From: an uncultured Micrococcales bacterium | Lineage (GTDB): Bacteria > Actinomycetota > Actinomycetes > Actinomycetales > Microbacteriaceae | Reading direction: 5' to 3' | Assembly (NCBI GenBank): GCA_903834635.1 | Contig: CAILJO010000145.1 | Location: forward strand, 1 to 37,602 | DNA length: 37,602 nt | In this document: piece after piece, positions 11,699-18,724 of the stretch | How positions within the stretch are numbered: position 1 is the first letter of the stretch | Layout of the letters: the number at the start of each line of letters is the position of its first letter | Translations under genes and position numbers: made by a program | The notes under the pieces: generated by a model | Told to the model about the DNA's origin: nothing | The model's input: the letters and a program-made list of their open reading frames with translations, nothing else | The model's database searches: none

Positions 11699-13150
11699 TT
11701 ACTCTGCGCTCTTCAACTTGTCGCGAAGGGCCGCGAGCGATTCGTCGGCGGCTAGAGTGCCACCTTCGTTGCTCTCGCTGGAGTAAGAAGCGCCTGCTGG
11801 AGCTTCTGCAGGGGTGTCTGGAAGTTTTGCCGCTGCCTCGTTGGCAACTGCAACCTGACGCTTGTGCTCTTCCCAACGGGCGTGAGCTTCTGCGTATTCC
11901 TTCTCCCACTTGGCACGAGCCTCTTCGAAGCCTGGCTTCCATTCGCTGGTTGCAGCGTCGAAGCCCTCAGGGTACTTGTACTGTCCCTTGTCGTCGTACT
12001 CTGCGGCCATTCCGTAGAGTGCCGGGTTAAAGTCGGTGCCAGTTGGGTCGACTTCTTCGTTAGCCTGCTTAAGAGACAACGAAATGCGACGACGCTCTAG
12101 ATCGATGTCGATCACCTTAACAAAGACGTCTTGGTTTACAGCCACAACCTGCTCGGCAAGCTCAATGTGCTTGCTCGATAGTTCGCTGATGTGAACTAGA
12201 CCTTCGATGCCATCTGCAACTCGAACGAATGCACCGAAAGGAACCAGCTTGGTGACCTTTCCGGGTGCGTACTGACCGATTGCGTGAGTGCGAGCGAATA
12301 CCTGCCATGGGTCTTCCTGAGTTGCCTTGAGCGAAAGCGAAACACGCTCACGGTCTGAATCAACTTCAAGAACCTCAACGGTCACTTCTTGGCCGATTTC
12401 TACAACTTCAGACGCGTGCTCGATGTGCTTCCAAGAAAGCTCCGATACGTGAACAAGACCGTCGACGCCACCGAGGTCGATGAACGCACCAAAGTTGACG
12501 ATGGACGATACAACACCGGTGCGGATTTGGCCCTTGGCTAGATCGGCAAGGAAGGTGCTACGGTTCGCCGATTGGCTCTCTTCGAGCAGTGCACGACGTG
12601 AAAGAACAACGTTGTTGCGGTTCTTGTCGAGTTCAAGAATCTTAGCTTCAACCTTTTGTCCCAGGTATGGACCAAGGTCGCGTACGCGACGAAGCTCGAT
12701 AAGTGAAGCAGGAAGGAATCCTCGGAGACCGATGTCAACGATGAGACCACCCTTGACGACTTCGATGACGGTACCGGTAACGGTGCCATCTGCGTCGCGG
12801 ACCTTTTCCACGTCGCCCCATGCACGCTCGTACTGTGCGCGCTTCTTTGAAAGGATTAGGCGACCTTCTTTGTCTTCCTTCTGAAGGACAAGAGCCTCAA
12901 CGGTGTCGCCAACTGAAACGATCTCTGATGGATCTGCGTCGTGGCGGATTGAAAGTTCACGGGAAGGAATTACACCTTCGGTTTTGTAGCCTACGTCGAG
13001 TAGAACCTCGTCGCGGTCGATCTTTACGACGATACCTTCGATGAGGTCGCCGTCGTTGAAGAACTTTAGGGTCTTTTCAACTGCAGCCAAAAAGTCTTCA
13101 GCAGAGCCAATGTCATTGATTGCGATCTGCTTAGTGGTGCTATTGGTCAT
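11699..13150 (-). CDS. rpsA: 30S ribosomal protein S1 (four S1 domains)
   Basis: Binds mRNA on the 30S subunit and helps initiation on weakly structured or weak-SD messages. The 483-residue protein matches the actinobacterial length (about 480). Four S1 repeats are visible at about 30-100, 118-185, 200-275 (FGAFIDLGGVDGLVHVSEL) and 287-362 (FGAFVRVADGIEGLVHISEL); the last two are the most canonical. An acidic tail ends in SLAALRDKLKSAE-like sequence. The frame stays open to 13222, but homologues begin at MTNSTTKQ...NDIGSAEDF, so ATG 13150 is preferred; its ribosome site (GAGAG) is weak. A terminator follows directly, and a 147-bp spacer precedes it, so rpsA is probably its own unit. Confidence 0.97.
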   Translation of the reverse strand: MTNSTTKQIAINDIGSAEDFLAAVEKTLKFFNDGDLIEGIVVKIDRDEVLLDVGYKTEGVIPSRELSIRHDADPSEIVSVGDTVEALVLQKEDKEGRLILSKKRAQYERAWGDVEKVRDADGTVTGTVIEVVKGGLIVDIGLRGFLPASLIELRRVRDLGPYLGQKVEAKILELDKNRNNVVLSRRALLEESQSANRSTFLADLAKGQIRTGVVSSIVNFGAFIDLGGVDGLVHVSELSWKHIEHASEVVEIGQEVTVEVLEVDSDRERVSLSLKATQEDPWQVFARTHAIGQYAPGKVTKLVPFGAFVRVADGIEGLVHISELSSKHIELAEQVVAVNQDVFVKVIDIDLERRRISLSLKQANEEVDPTGTDFNPALYGMAAEYDDKGQYKYPEGFDAATSEWKPGFEEARAKWEKEYAEAHARWEEHKRQVAVANEAAAKLPDTPAEAPAGASYSSESNEGGTLAADESLAALRDKLKSAE

Positions 13151-13297
13151 ATTTAGTTTGCTCTCGTATGGACATACTCGGGCCGCGGCGCATTCGATTT
13201 CATTGAATTCGGATTTCACCACGACAGTGGATATTTAATTGCACTCTTGTGCTCTATAAGCCTAGCGCTGATTTGGCACAGATGCTAGCGCAAAAGC
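13151..13297 (-). promoter_or_regulatory. rpsA upstream region with two direct CTAGCGC repeats
   Basis: This 147-bp spacer between polA and rpsA is the longest gene-free stretch in the window and must hold the rpsA promoter or leader. CTAGCGC occurs at 13262-13268 and again at 13285-13291, 23 bp apart (about two helical turns). A TATAGA hexamer on the minus strand near 13255 is a possible -10, but I see no good -35. A short inverted repeat GCAC/GTGC lies near 13241-13252. Function of the repeats is unknown. Confidence 0.35.
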
Positions 13298-15955
13298 CTA
13301 GTGACCAGCCTTATCCCAACTCGTTCCAACGCCCAAATGGACCTCCAATGGGACACTTAGCTCAACAACGTTTGCCATGTGTTGCACGACCATTGTTTTT
13401 AGCGCTTCGAGCTCACCTGGAGCAACCTCGAATACGAGTTCGTCGTGCACCTGCAACAGCATTCGACTCTTCAGACCAGCATCGATCATGGCGTGGTCGA
13501 TGCGAACCATAGCGAGCTTCATGATGTCGGCGGCTGTGCCCTGAATTGGTGCGTTTAGTGCGGCTCTGCGGGCATTTTCGCGAATCTGAAAAATCGGGCT
13601 CTTTAGGTCATCAAATGGCCGCCGTCTGCCAAGTGATGTGGCAGTGAAGCCATTCAACTTGGCATGGTCGACCACGCTGGCCAGATAGCGCCTGACTCCC
13701 CCGAATCTGTCGAAGTAGTCCTGCATGAGTTGTTTAGCCTCGGCATTGCTGATTCGTAGTTGCTTGGCAAGGCCATATTCACTGAGGCCATAAACCAGGC
13801 CATAAGACATTGCCTTCACTTTGGAGCGCATCGCTGTCGTCACTTCGGTAGGTGCAACTCCAAAAATCCGTGATCCGACAAAACGGTGCAGGTCCTCGCC
13901 TGTCTTGAATGCCTCGATTAGCCCATCGTCCTCGCTCAAATGAGCCATGATGCGCATTTCGATCTGCGAGTAGTCAGCCGTCAACAGTGTCTCGAAGCCT
14001 TCGCCAACAATGAACGCATCTCTAATCTCGCGCCCGCGCTCGGTCTTAATCGGAATGTTCTGAAGGTTCGGACCTTCGCTGGAAAGACGACCAGTAGACG
14101 TGCCCGTTTGCACATAATTGGTGTGTACGCGACCATCAGATGCTACCGATTTAAGCAGCACCTCAACCATTTGACGAATCTTAGTTACTTCACGGTGCTT
14201 CAAGAGGGCTTCCAAAAATGGGTGACCAGTCTCTTCAAACAGAGTGTTTAGCGCTTCTGCATTTGTCGAGAACCCAGTCTTTATTTTCTTGTTGCCAACC
14301 ATGCCGAGGTCTTCGAAAAGAACCGTTTGCAACTGCTTAGGTGAGGCCAAATTGATTTCTTTGCCAATAATCTTGAAACACGAGCTCTCAGCTGCGGCTA
14401 CTTCGACGGTCAAATTGGCTAGCAGCGCGTTGAGAGCGTCGGAATCTACGGTGATGCCGGTGGCCTCCATTTTTGCCAAAGTTGCGCTACTTGGAGCCTC
14501 AACCGTTTCATAAACGAGGGCTTGTCCCTGTTCAACTACTTTCGGCCAGAGTGCCTCTGTCAAGGCAATAGCAAGCCATGCGTCAAGTGAGGCATCGACT
14601 GTTGTTTCGGGCACCAGCTGGTTTGAATCTCCGCGTTGGACAGCGATTCCTAAGTATTCACTCGCGATGTCGTCAATTGCATATCCTCGTCGAATTGGGT
14701 TCAAGAGGTAGGTATACAGGTATGGGTCCGCGGTCACACCGCGCAGTTCGAATCCAGACTCTATGAGCTGTCGCTCAACGTCTTTTGCGCCAAAAATTGC
14801 CTTCGATAGAGCCGAAGCAAGGAAGCCAGTCAGCATTTGGTTCTCTTCTTCGCTTACTTGAGCCGACAACCTCTCACTAAGTGATGCTGCACCAATAGAG
14901 ACAATGTTGTTTTGCGAGAATTCAAGGTTTATGCCGACGGTGGGCTGTCTGTTTGCCCAATCAAGAAGCTCGCTCAAGTTTGCAGATTTTGGCTCTGGCA
15001 AATCTACAACCGTCACTACTGCAGGTGCTGCTTCTGAATCTTCTTCCAACGCCTGCTGCACGCCAGTTGTTCCTCTTAGCCGAACCACTCTCTCAGTCAG
15101 AGTGCGAAATTCAAGGGCTCCAAAAACCTTTCGAACTTCACTTTCGTTTACTCCCCCAAGTTCAAAATCGTCCAAACCCAAAGGAAGCTCTAGATCGCGA
15201 ACTAATCGGTTCAGCTTGCGATTTCGAACCGCAAGCTGCATGTGTTCGCGCAGGCTTTCACCAACCTTGCCACCGATTTCGCTGGCTCGTTCGAAAATAG
15301 CCTCGAGTGAACCAAACTCACCAAGCCACTTAGCGGCTGTCTTTGGCCCAACACCAGGAATTCCGGGGAGGTTATCGGAGGTTTCGCCGACAAGAGCCGC
15401 GAGATCGGGATACTGGGCGGCGTGCACGGAATACTTCTCGTAAACGGCGGCGTCATCCATGCGGGCCAGGTTCATAACGCCTTTGACGGGATACAGAATC
15501 GTGGTTCGTTCGGAAATGAGTTGGAAAGTGTCTCGATCGCCTGAAACAACGTAAACGTTGAAGTTCGCATCGTGCCCCTTTTGCGCAAGCGTGGCGATGA
15601 CGTCATCGGCCTCGTAGTTAACTTTCGTGATCCACTTGATGTTCATGGCATCTAGGGCCGTTTGCAGCAGCTCGGTCTGTCCGTTGAACTCGGGTGGGGT
15701 TTCACCGCGAGTCCCCTTGTACTCAGGGTATTCGTCTGTTCGAAATGATGAACGAGAAAGGTCAAAAGCTACCGCGAGGTGAGTTGGTTTTTCGGCTTGC
15801 AGAATGTTGAGCAGCATCGAGATGAACCCGTGCACAGCGTTGGTGTGTTGTCCGGCACTCGTCTTGAAGGAGTCTGGGCTTAGCGCGTAAAAGGCTCTAA
15901 AAGCCAGCGAATGCCCGTCGATTAGCAGAAGAGTAGGCTTGTCCTTGGCGTTCAT
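13298..15955 (-). CDS. polA: DNA polymerase I
   Basis: Fills repair gaps and removes RNA primers. The 885-residue protein has a 5' nuclease domain (1-300) with LLLIDGHSLAFRAFYAL, YEADDVIATLA, SGDRDTFQLIS and the helix-hairpin motif GIPGVGPKTAAKWLGEFG. The central 3'-5' exonuclease domain (about 330-470) has lost the catalytic DxE (NLE at 343-345), so proofreading is probably absent, as in mycobacterial PolA. The polymerase domain has motif A TADYSQIEMR (Asp661), the O-helix R710...K714...Tyr718...Tyr722, and motif C QVHDELVFE (Asp838). Tyr718 replaces the Phe of E. coli Pol I. ATG 15955 is preferred over the upstream TTG 15961; only AGG lies upstream. Confidence 0.98.
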   Translation of the reverse strand: MNAKDKPTLLLIDGHSLAFRAFYALSPDSFKTSAGQHTNAVHGFISMLLNILQAEKPTHLAVAFDLSRSSFRTDEYPEYKGTRGETPPEFNGQTELLQTALDAMNIKWITKVNYEADDVIATLAQKGHDANFNVYVVSGDRDTFQLISERTTILYPVKGVMNLARMDDAAVYEKYSVHAAQYPDLAALVGETSDNLPGIPGVGPKTAAKWLGEFGSLEAIFERASEIGGKVGESLREHMQLAVRNRKLNRLVRDLELPLGLDDFELGGVNESEVRKVFGALEFRTLTERVVRLRGTTGVQQALEEDSEAAPAVVTVVDLPEPKSANLSELLDWANRQPTVGINLEFSQNNIVSIGAASLSERLSAQVSEEENQMLTGFLASALSKAIFGAKDVERQLIESGFELRGVTADPYLYTYLLNPIRRGYAIDDIASEYLGIAVQRGDSNQLVPETTVDASLDAWLAIALTEALWPKVVEQGQALVYETVEAPSSATLAKMEATGITVDSDALNALLANLTVEVAAAESSCFKIIGKEINLASPKQLQTVLFEDLGMVGNKKIKTGFSTNAEALNTLFEETGHPFLEALLKHREVTKIRQMVEVLLKSVASDGRVHTNYVQTGTSTGRLSSEGPNLQNIPIKTERGREIRDAFIVGEGFETLLTADYSQIEMRIMAHLSEDDGLIEAFKTGEDLHRFVGSRIFGVAPTEVTTAMRSKVKAMSYGLVYGLSEYGLAKQLRISNAEAKQLMQDYFDRFGGVRRYLASVVDHAKLNGFTATSLGRRRPFDDLKSPIFQIRENARRAALNAPIQGTAADIMKLAMVRIDHAMIDAGLKSRMLLQVHDELVFEVAPGELEALKTMVVQHMANVVELSVPLEVHLGVGTSWDKAGH

Positions 15956-15998
15956 AGTCAAAGCCTAACTGCACCAATGACTTGTGTTTGGAGAAACG

Positions 15999-16430
15999 AT
16001 GTCTGATTTTCAACCTGTTTTGTCTGACGCTGCCAAAGCTCTATTCCAAACCCGCGGGCTGGGTGAACTAGCCGAGACTATGGGCATCTCACTTCTTGAG
16101 ATGAGCGCGGAGCGTGCAGTCGCAACCATGCCAGTTGAAGGAAATCGACAGCCCCTTGGACTGCTGCACGGTGGTGCCTATGTCGTGCTGGCAGAGACCC
16201 TTGGCTCCATGGCTGCCAATGTTTGGGGCCACGCAAGCAACAAATTTGCTGTTGGGATTGAAATAAATGCTTCACATTCAGCATCAGCAAAATCCGGTTT
16301 GGTTACAGCTACCTGTGTAGCGCTAACTCTGGGCTCGACTCTGACTTTGCACGAAATTGTCGTTTCAGACGAAAGTGGAAAGCGGCTCTCTACCGTTCGC
16401 ATTACAAACCTCTTGAGAGAGAAGCGCTAA
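15999..16430 (+). CDS. hotdog-fold acyl-CoA thioesterase, PaaI family
   Basis: Probable cytoplasmic thioesterase that hydrolyses an aryl- or acyl-CoA. The 143-residue protein matches PaaI/YbgC-like enzymes: HGGAYVVLAETLGSMAAN starts at His57, with Glu66 as the likely catalytic acid, and VGIEINASH and TLTLHEIVV follow in order. Substrate is not determined; a dihydroxynaphthoyl-CoA (menaquinone) or phenylacetyl-CoA-type substrate is possible. ATG 15999 is chosen because GGAG lies 5 bases upstream; a GTG at 15984 is in frame but has no ribosome site. It is the only plus-strand protein gene here, divergent from polA (43 bp apart) and abutting the response-regulator stop codon tail to tail. Confidence 0.9.
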   Translation: MSDFQPVLSDAAKALFQTRGLGELAETMGISLLEMSAERAVATMPVEGNRQPLGLLHGGAYVVLAETLGSMAANVWGHASNKFAVGIEINASHSASAKSGLVTATCVALTLGSTLTLHEIVVSDESGKRLSTVRITNLLREKR

Positions 16431-17036
16431 CTACTCTGCGGCAGGCTTTTCGGACAACTGCTCGATTACAGTTTTCGCCACTTGAGCCATTGTGAGCCTG
16501 CGGTCCATTGAGGACTTTTGAATCCACCGGAATGCGTCTGGTTCGTCCTTAACAAGGTTTCTAGCGATAAGAAGACCCTTAGCCCTGTCGACGAGCTTTC
16601 GTGTCTCGAGTCGTTCAGAGAGATCTTGAATTTCAGACTCCAGAACACCAATCTGAGCGTGTCGGCTCAGCGCAATCTCTATCGCCGGCAAAAGGTCGCT
16701 TGGCGAGAATGGTTTGACGACATAAGCCATTGCACCAGCCTCTGAAGCTCTTTCGACCAACTCTTTCTGGCTGAACGCCGTGAGAAGAACAACGGGGATC
16801 TTGAGTGGAAGAATCTTTTCAGCCGCCTCGATTCCATCCATGTTTGGCATCTTGATGTCCATGACAATGATGTCTGGGTTGTGTTCGCTCGCCAAAGCTA
16901 CGGCTTGTTCACCGTCAGCGGCCTCAGCAACAACCTCGAACCCAGCCTCTTTGAGCGTCTCGACTATGTCGAGCCGAATAATTGCCTCGTCTTCGGCGAC
17001 GAGAACCCTTTTGCGAGATTCTTCGGACATGGGCAT
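16431..17036 (-). CDS. pdtaR: ANTAR-domain response regulator (PdtaR-like)
   Basis: Cytoplasmic response regulator thought to bind structured RNA. The 201-residue protein has a receiver domain (8-125) with acidic pocket ED (15-16), phosphoacceptor Asp60 in VMDIKMPNMDG, Thr86 and Lys108 in VVKPFS. A coiled linker (about 125-145) follows, then an ANTAR domain (about 140-197) with LVDRAKGLLIARN and FRWIQKSSMDRRLTMAQVA. It matches mycobacterial PdtaR (Rv1626), partner of the kinase PdtaS, which is not in this window. The ATG at 17036 has no Shine-Dalgarno sequence and sits 9 bases below a promoter-like -10, so its mRNA may be leaderless; an in-frame ATG at 17030 is the alternative. Confidence 0.95.
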   Translation of the reverse strand: MPMSEESRKRVLVAEDEAIIRLDIVETLKEAGFEVVAEAADGEQAVALASEHNPDIIVMDIKMPNMDGIEAAEKILPLKIPVVLLTAFSQKELVERASEAGAMAYVVKPFSPSDLLPAIEIALSRHAQIGVLESEIQDLSERLETRKLVDRAKGLLIARNLVKDEPDAFRWIQKSSMDRRLTMAQVAKTVIEQLSEKPAAE

Positions 17037-17045
17037 TACTTTATC

Positions 17046-17074
17046 GGACTAGGAGGCATTTGTGGCTTTGCCAA
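17046..17074 (-). promoter_or_regulatory. probable promoter of the ANTAR regulator gene
   Basis: On the minus strand TTGGCA (17074-17069) is followed after 17 bases by TAGTCC (17051-17046). The -35 matches consensus at five of six bases; the -10 is weak. The ATG lies 9 bases past the -10, so transcription would begin at or within 3 bases of the start codon. Confidence 0.42.
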
Positions 17075-17085
17075 TCAGATAGACT
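17056..17085 (+). promoter_or_regulatory. possible tRNA-Leu promoter
   Basis: TAGACT at 17080-17085 is a good actinobacterial -10 and lies 14 bases before the tRNA 5' end, which would leave a leader of about 7 bases. No convincing -35 is seen at 16-18 bases (the region reads CATTTG). It overlaps the divergent promoter of the response regulator. Confidence 0.38.
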
Positions 17086-17099
17086 TGACTCGCACTTGA

Positions 17100-17182
17100 G
17101 CCGGAATGGCGGAACGGCAGACGCGGAGCACTCAAAATGCTTTGTTCGAAAGGACGTGTGGGTTCGAATCCCACTTCCGGCA
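17100..17182 (+). tRNA. tRNA-Leu, anticodon CAA
   Basis: An 83-base class II tRNA. The acceptor stem pairs GCCGGAA (17100-17106) with TTCCGGC (17175-17181), with discriminator A at 17182. The D arm uses GCG/CGC with a GG in the loop. The anticodon arm GAGCA-CTCAAAA-TGCTT gives anticodon CAA, which reads UUG. The long variable arm GTTC-GAAA-GGAC is typical of Leu. The T arm is GTGGG-TTCGAAT-CCCAC. CCA is not encoded. It is followed at once by a strong hairpin terminator. No integrase or att duplicate lies nearby. Confidence 0.96.
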
Positions 17183-17186
17183 CAAA

Positions 17187-17227
17187 AGAAAAGCGCGAGT
17201 CAAAAGACTCGCGCTTTTCTACTTTTT
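17187..17227. terminator. bidirectional intrinsic terminator between tRNA-Leu and pyk
   Basis: A perfect 15-bp stem (17187-17201 with 17206-17220) closes an AAAA loop. On the plus strand it is followed by ACTTTTT, a proper tail for the tRNA. Read from pyk (stop at 17233, 13 bp away) the A-rich arm supplies T residues (CTTTTCTTTTG). It probably serves both converging units. Confidence 0.9.
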
Positions 17228-17232
17228 AGCCC

Positions 17233-18678
17233 TTAGTTGCGGCCGTAACCTTTAACCACTTCGTTTACGGCGTCACCTACGCGGTGCACACGCAGCGAGT
17301 TGGTCGAACCTGGGATGCCTGGTGGCGTTCCGGCAACAACTACAACCTCGTCGCCAACCTGGCAAAGTCCTTCTTTCAGAACAATTTCGTCTACCTGGCG
17401 CATCATCTCGTCGGTGTGAGTAACTTGGTTCACCAAATAGGTCTGTGCGCCCCATGAGAGCGCCAAGCGGTTGCGCGTGGTTTCGCTTGGAGTAAACGCC
17501 AAGGTCGGAACCGATGATCTCAAACGAGAAACCCGGCGGAATGAGTCGCCACTCTCGGTGAAGACGCAGACGAACTTTGAACCGAGTAGCTCAGCAATTT
17601 CAACTGCTGCAAGTGAAACGGCTCCCGAATGAGTGTGTGGCCTGGTGCCAAGCGGCGGAATGCGCGATAGGCCATTTTCTTCTGTTGCTTCAACGATTCG
17701 TGCCATTGTTGCAACGGTTTCGACAGGAAACTTTCCAACAGATGTTTCGCCCGAAAGCATGACCGCATCGGCACCATCGAGGATAGCGTTGGCCACGTCA
17801 CTTGCCTCCGCACGGGTAGGACGAGCATTTTCGATCATGGACTCAAGCATCTGGGTCGCAACGATTACCGGTTTTGCCCATCGGCGCGAAAGCTCAACTG
17901 CACGCTTCTGAACTAGAGGAACCTGCTCGAGTGGAAGTTCTACTCCTAGGTCACCGCGTGCGACCATAACAGCGTCGAAAGCGTCGATGATCTCTTCAAG
18001 TGCGTCGACTGCCTGCGGCTTTTCGACTTTTGCGATTACAGGCAAGAACTTGCCTTCCTCTTTCATGATTTCGTGAACGCGCAAGATGTCAGATGCGTTT
18101 CGAACAAATGAAAGGGCAATCATGTCGACGCCAAGGCGAATGCCCCAACGTAGGTCATCTTCGTCCTTCTCTGAAAGAGCGGGCACATTGACTGCAACGC
18201 CAGGAAGGTTGATGCCCTTGTTGTTGCTAACTGGACCTGGGACCTCGACCACGGTGGTTACCGTTCTGTCGTCTACGGCCGTAGCACGAAGGCCAACCTT
18301 GCCGTCATCGATTAAGAGTGCATCGCCGACCTTTACATCGCCAGGAAGCCCTTTGAATGTGGTTCCACAGATGTTGACGTCGCCTTGGATGTCGTCGATG
18401 GTGATTTTGAAAGTCGCGCCTTTTTCAAGCATGACCGGTCCGTCAGCAAATCGTCCGAGACGAATCTTGGGGCCCTGAAGGTCTACAAGTACACCGACAG
18501 CCTTGCCTGTGTCGGCTGCCGCTTGGCGCACAATCTTGTAAATACCCTCGTGCACGTCATACGAACCATGGCTTAGGTTCATGCGGGCGACATCTACACC
18601 AGCTTCGATAATTGCTCGAATTGACTCATAGCTAGAAGTCGCTGGCCCTAGGGTTGCGACGATCTTTGCGCGTCTCAT
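17233..18678 (-). CDS. pyk: pyruvate kinase
   Basis: Converts phosphoenolpyruvate and ADP to pyruvate and ATP, the exit of glycolysis. From ATG 18678 it has 481 residues, normal for the family. It begins MRRAKIVATLGPAT; substrate-binding RMNLSHGS is at 32-39, GPKIRLGRF at 69-77, catalytic Lys217 and metal ligand Glu219 in AKVEKPQAV, and RGDLGVE (Asp243) follows. QMLESMIENARPTRAE near residue 280 is the family signature, and a C-terminal allosteric-type domain follows. The frame is open up to 18792 inside gltD, but GAGGAA 5 bases before 18678 and homology fix the start. It lies 46 bp downstream of gltD. Confidence 0.98.
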   Translation of the reverse strand: MRRAKIVATLGPATSSYESIRAIIEAGVDVARMNLSHGSYDVHEGIYKIVRQAAADTGKAVGVLVDLQGPKIRLGRFADGPVMLEKGATFKITIDDIQGDVNICGTTFKGLPGDVKVGDALLIDDGKVGLRATAVDDRTVTTVVEVPGPVSNNKGINLPGVAVNVPALSEKDEDDLRWGIRLGVDMIALSFVRNASDILRVHEIMKEEGKFLPVIAKVEKPQAVDALEEIIDAFDAVMVARGDLGVELPLEQVPLVQKRAVELSRRWAKPVIVATQMLESMIENARPTRAEASDVANAILDGADAVMLSGETSVGKFPVETVATMARIVEATEENGLSRIPPLGTRPHTHSGAVSLAAVEIAELLGSKFVCVFTESGDSFRRVSRLRSSVPTLAFTPSETTRNRLALSWGAQTYLVNQVTHTDEMMRQVDEIVLKEGLCQVGDEVVVVAGTPPGIPGSTNSLRVHRVGDAVNEVVKGYGRN

Positions 18679-18724
18679 CTGTTCCTCATTCTTTGTTGTA
18701 ACGGCGTCAGCCGCGGCCGACCAC

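Noticed and set aside
12480-12884. Plus-strand open frame (134 codons) opposite rpsA
   Set aside because: Arg/Ser-rich shadow of a strongly conserved gene; no start signals.
13151-13222. Upstream extension of rpsA to 13222
   Set aside because: S1 homologues start at the MTNSTT position; the extra residues have no match.
14904-15443. Plus-strand open frame (179 codons) opposite polA
   Set aside because: Low-complexity Ser/Arg-rich product with no ribosome site, fully inside polA.
17100-17182. tRNA-Leu as an integration site for a mobile element
   Set aside because: No duplicated tRNA 3' end, integrase or change of base composition is seen nearby; the flanks are conserved housekeeping genes.
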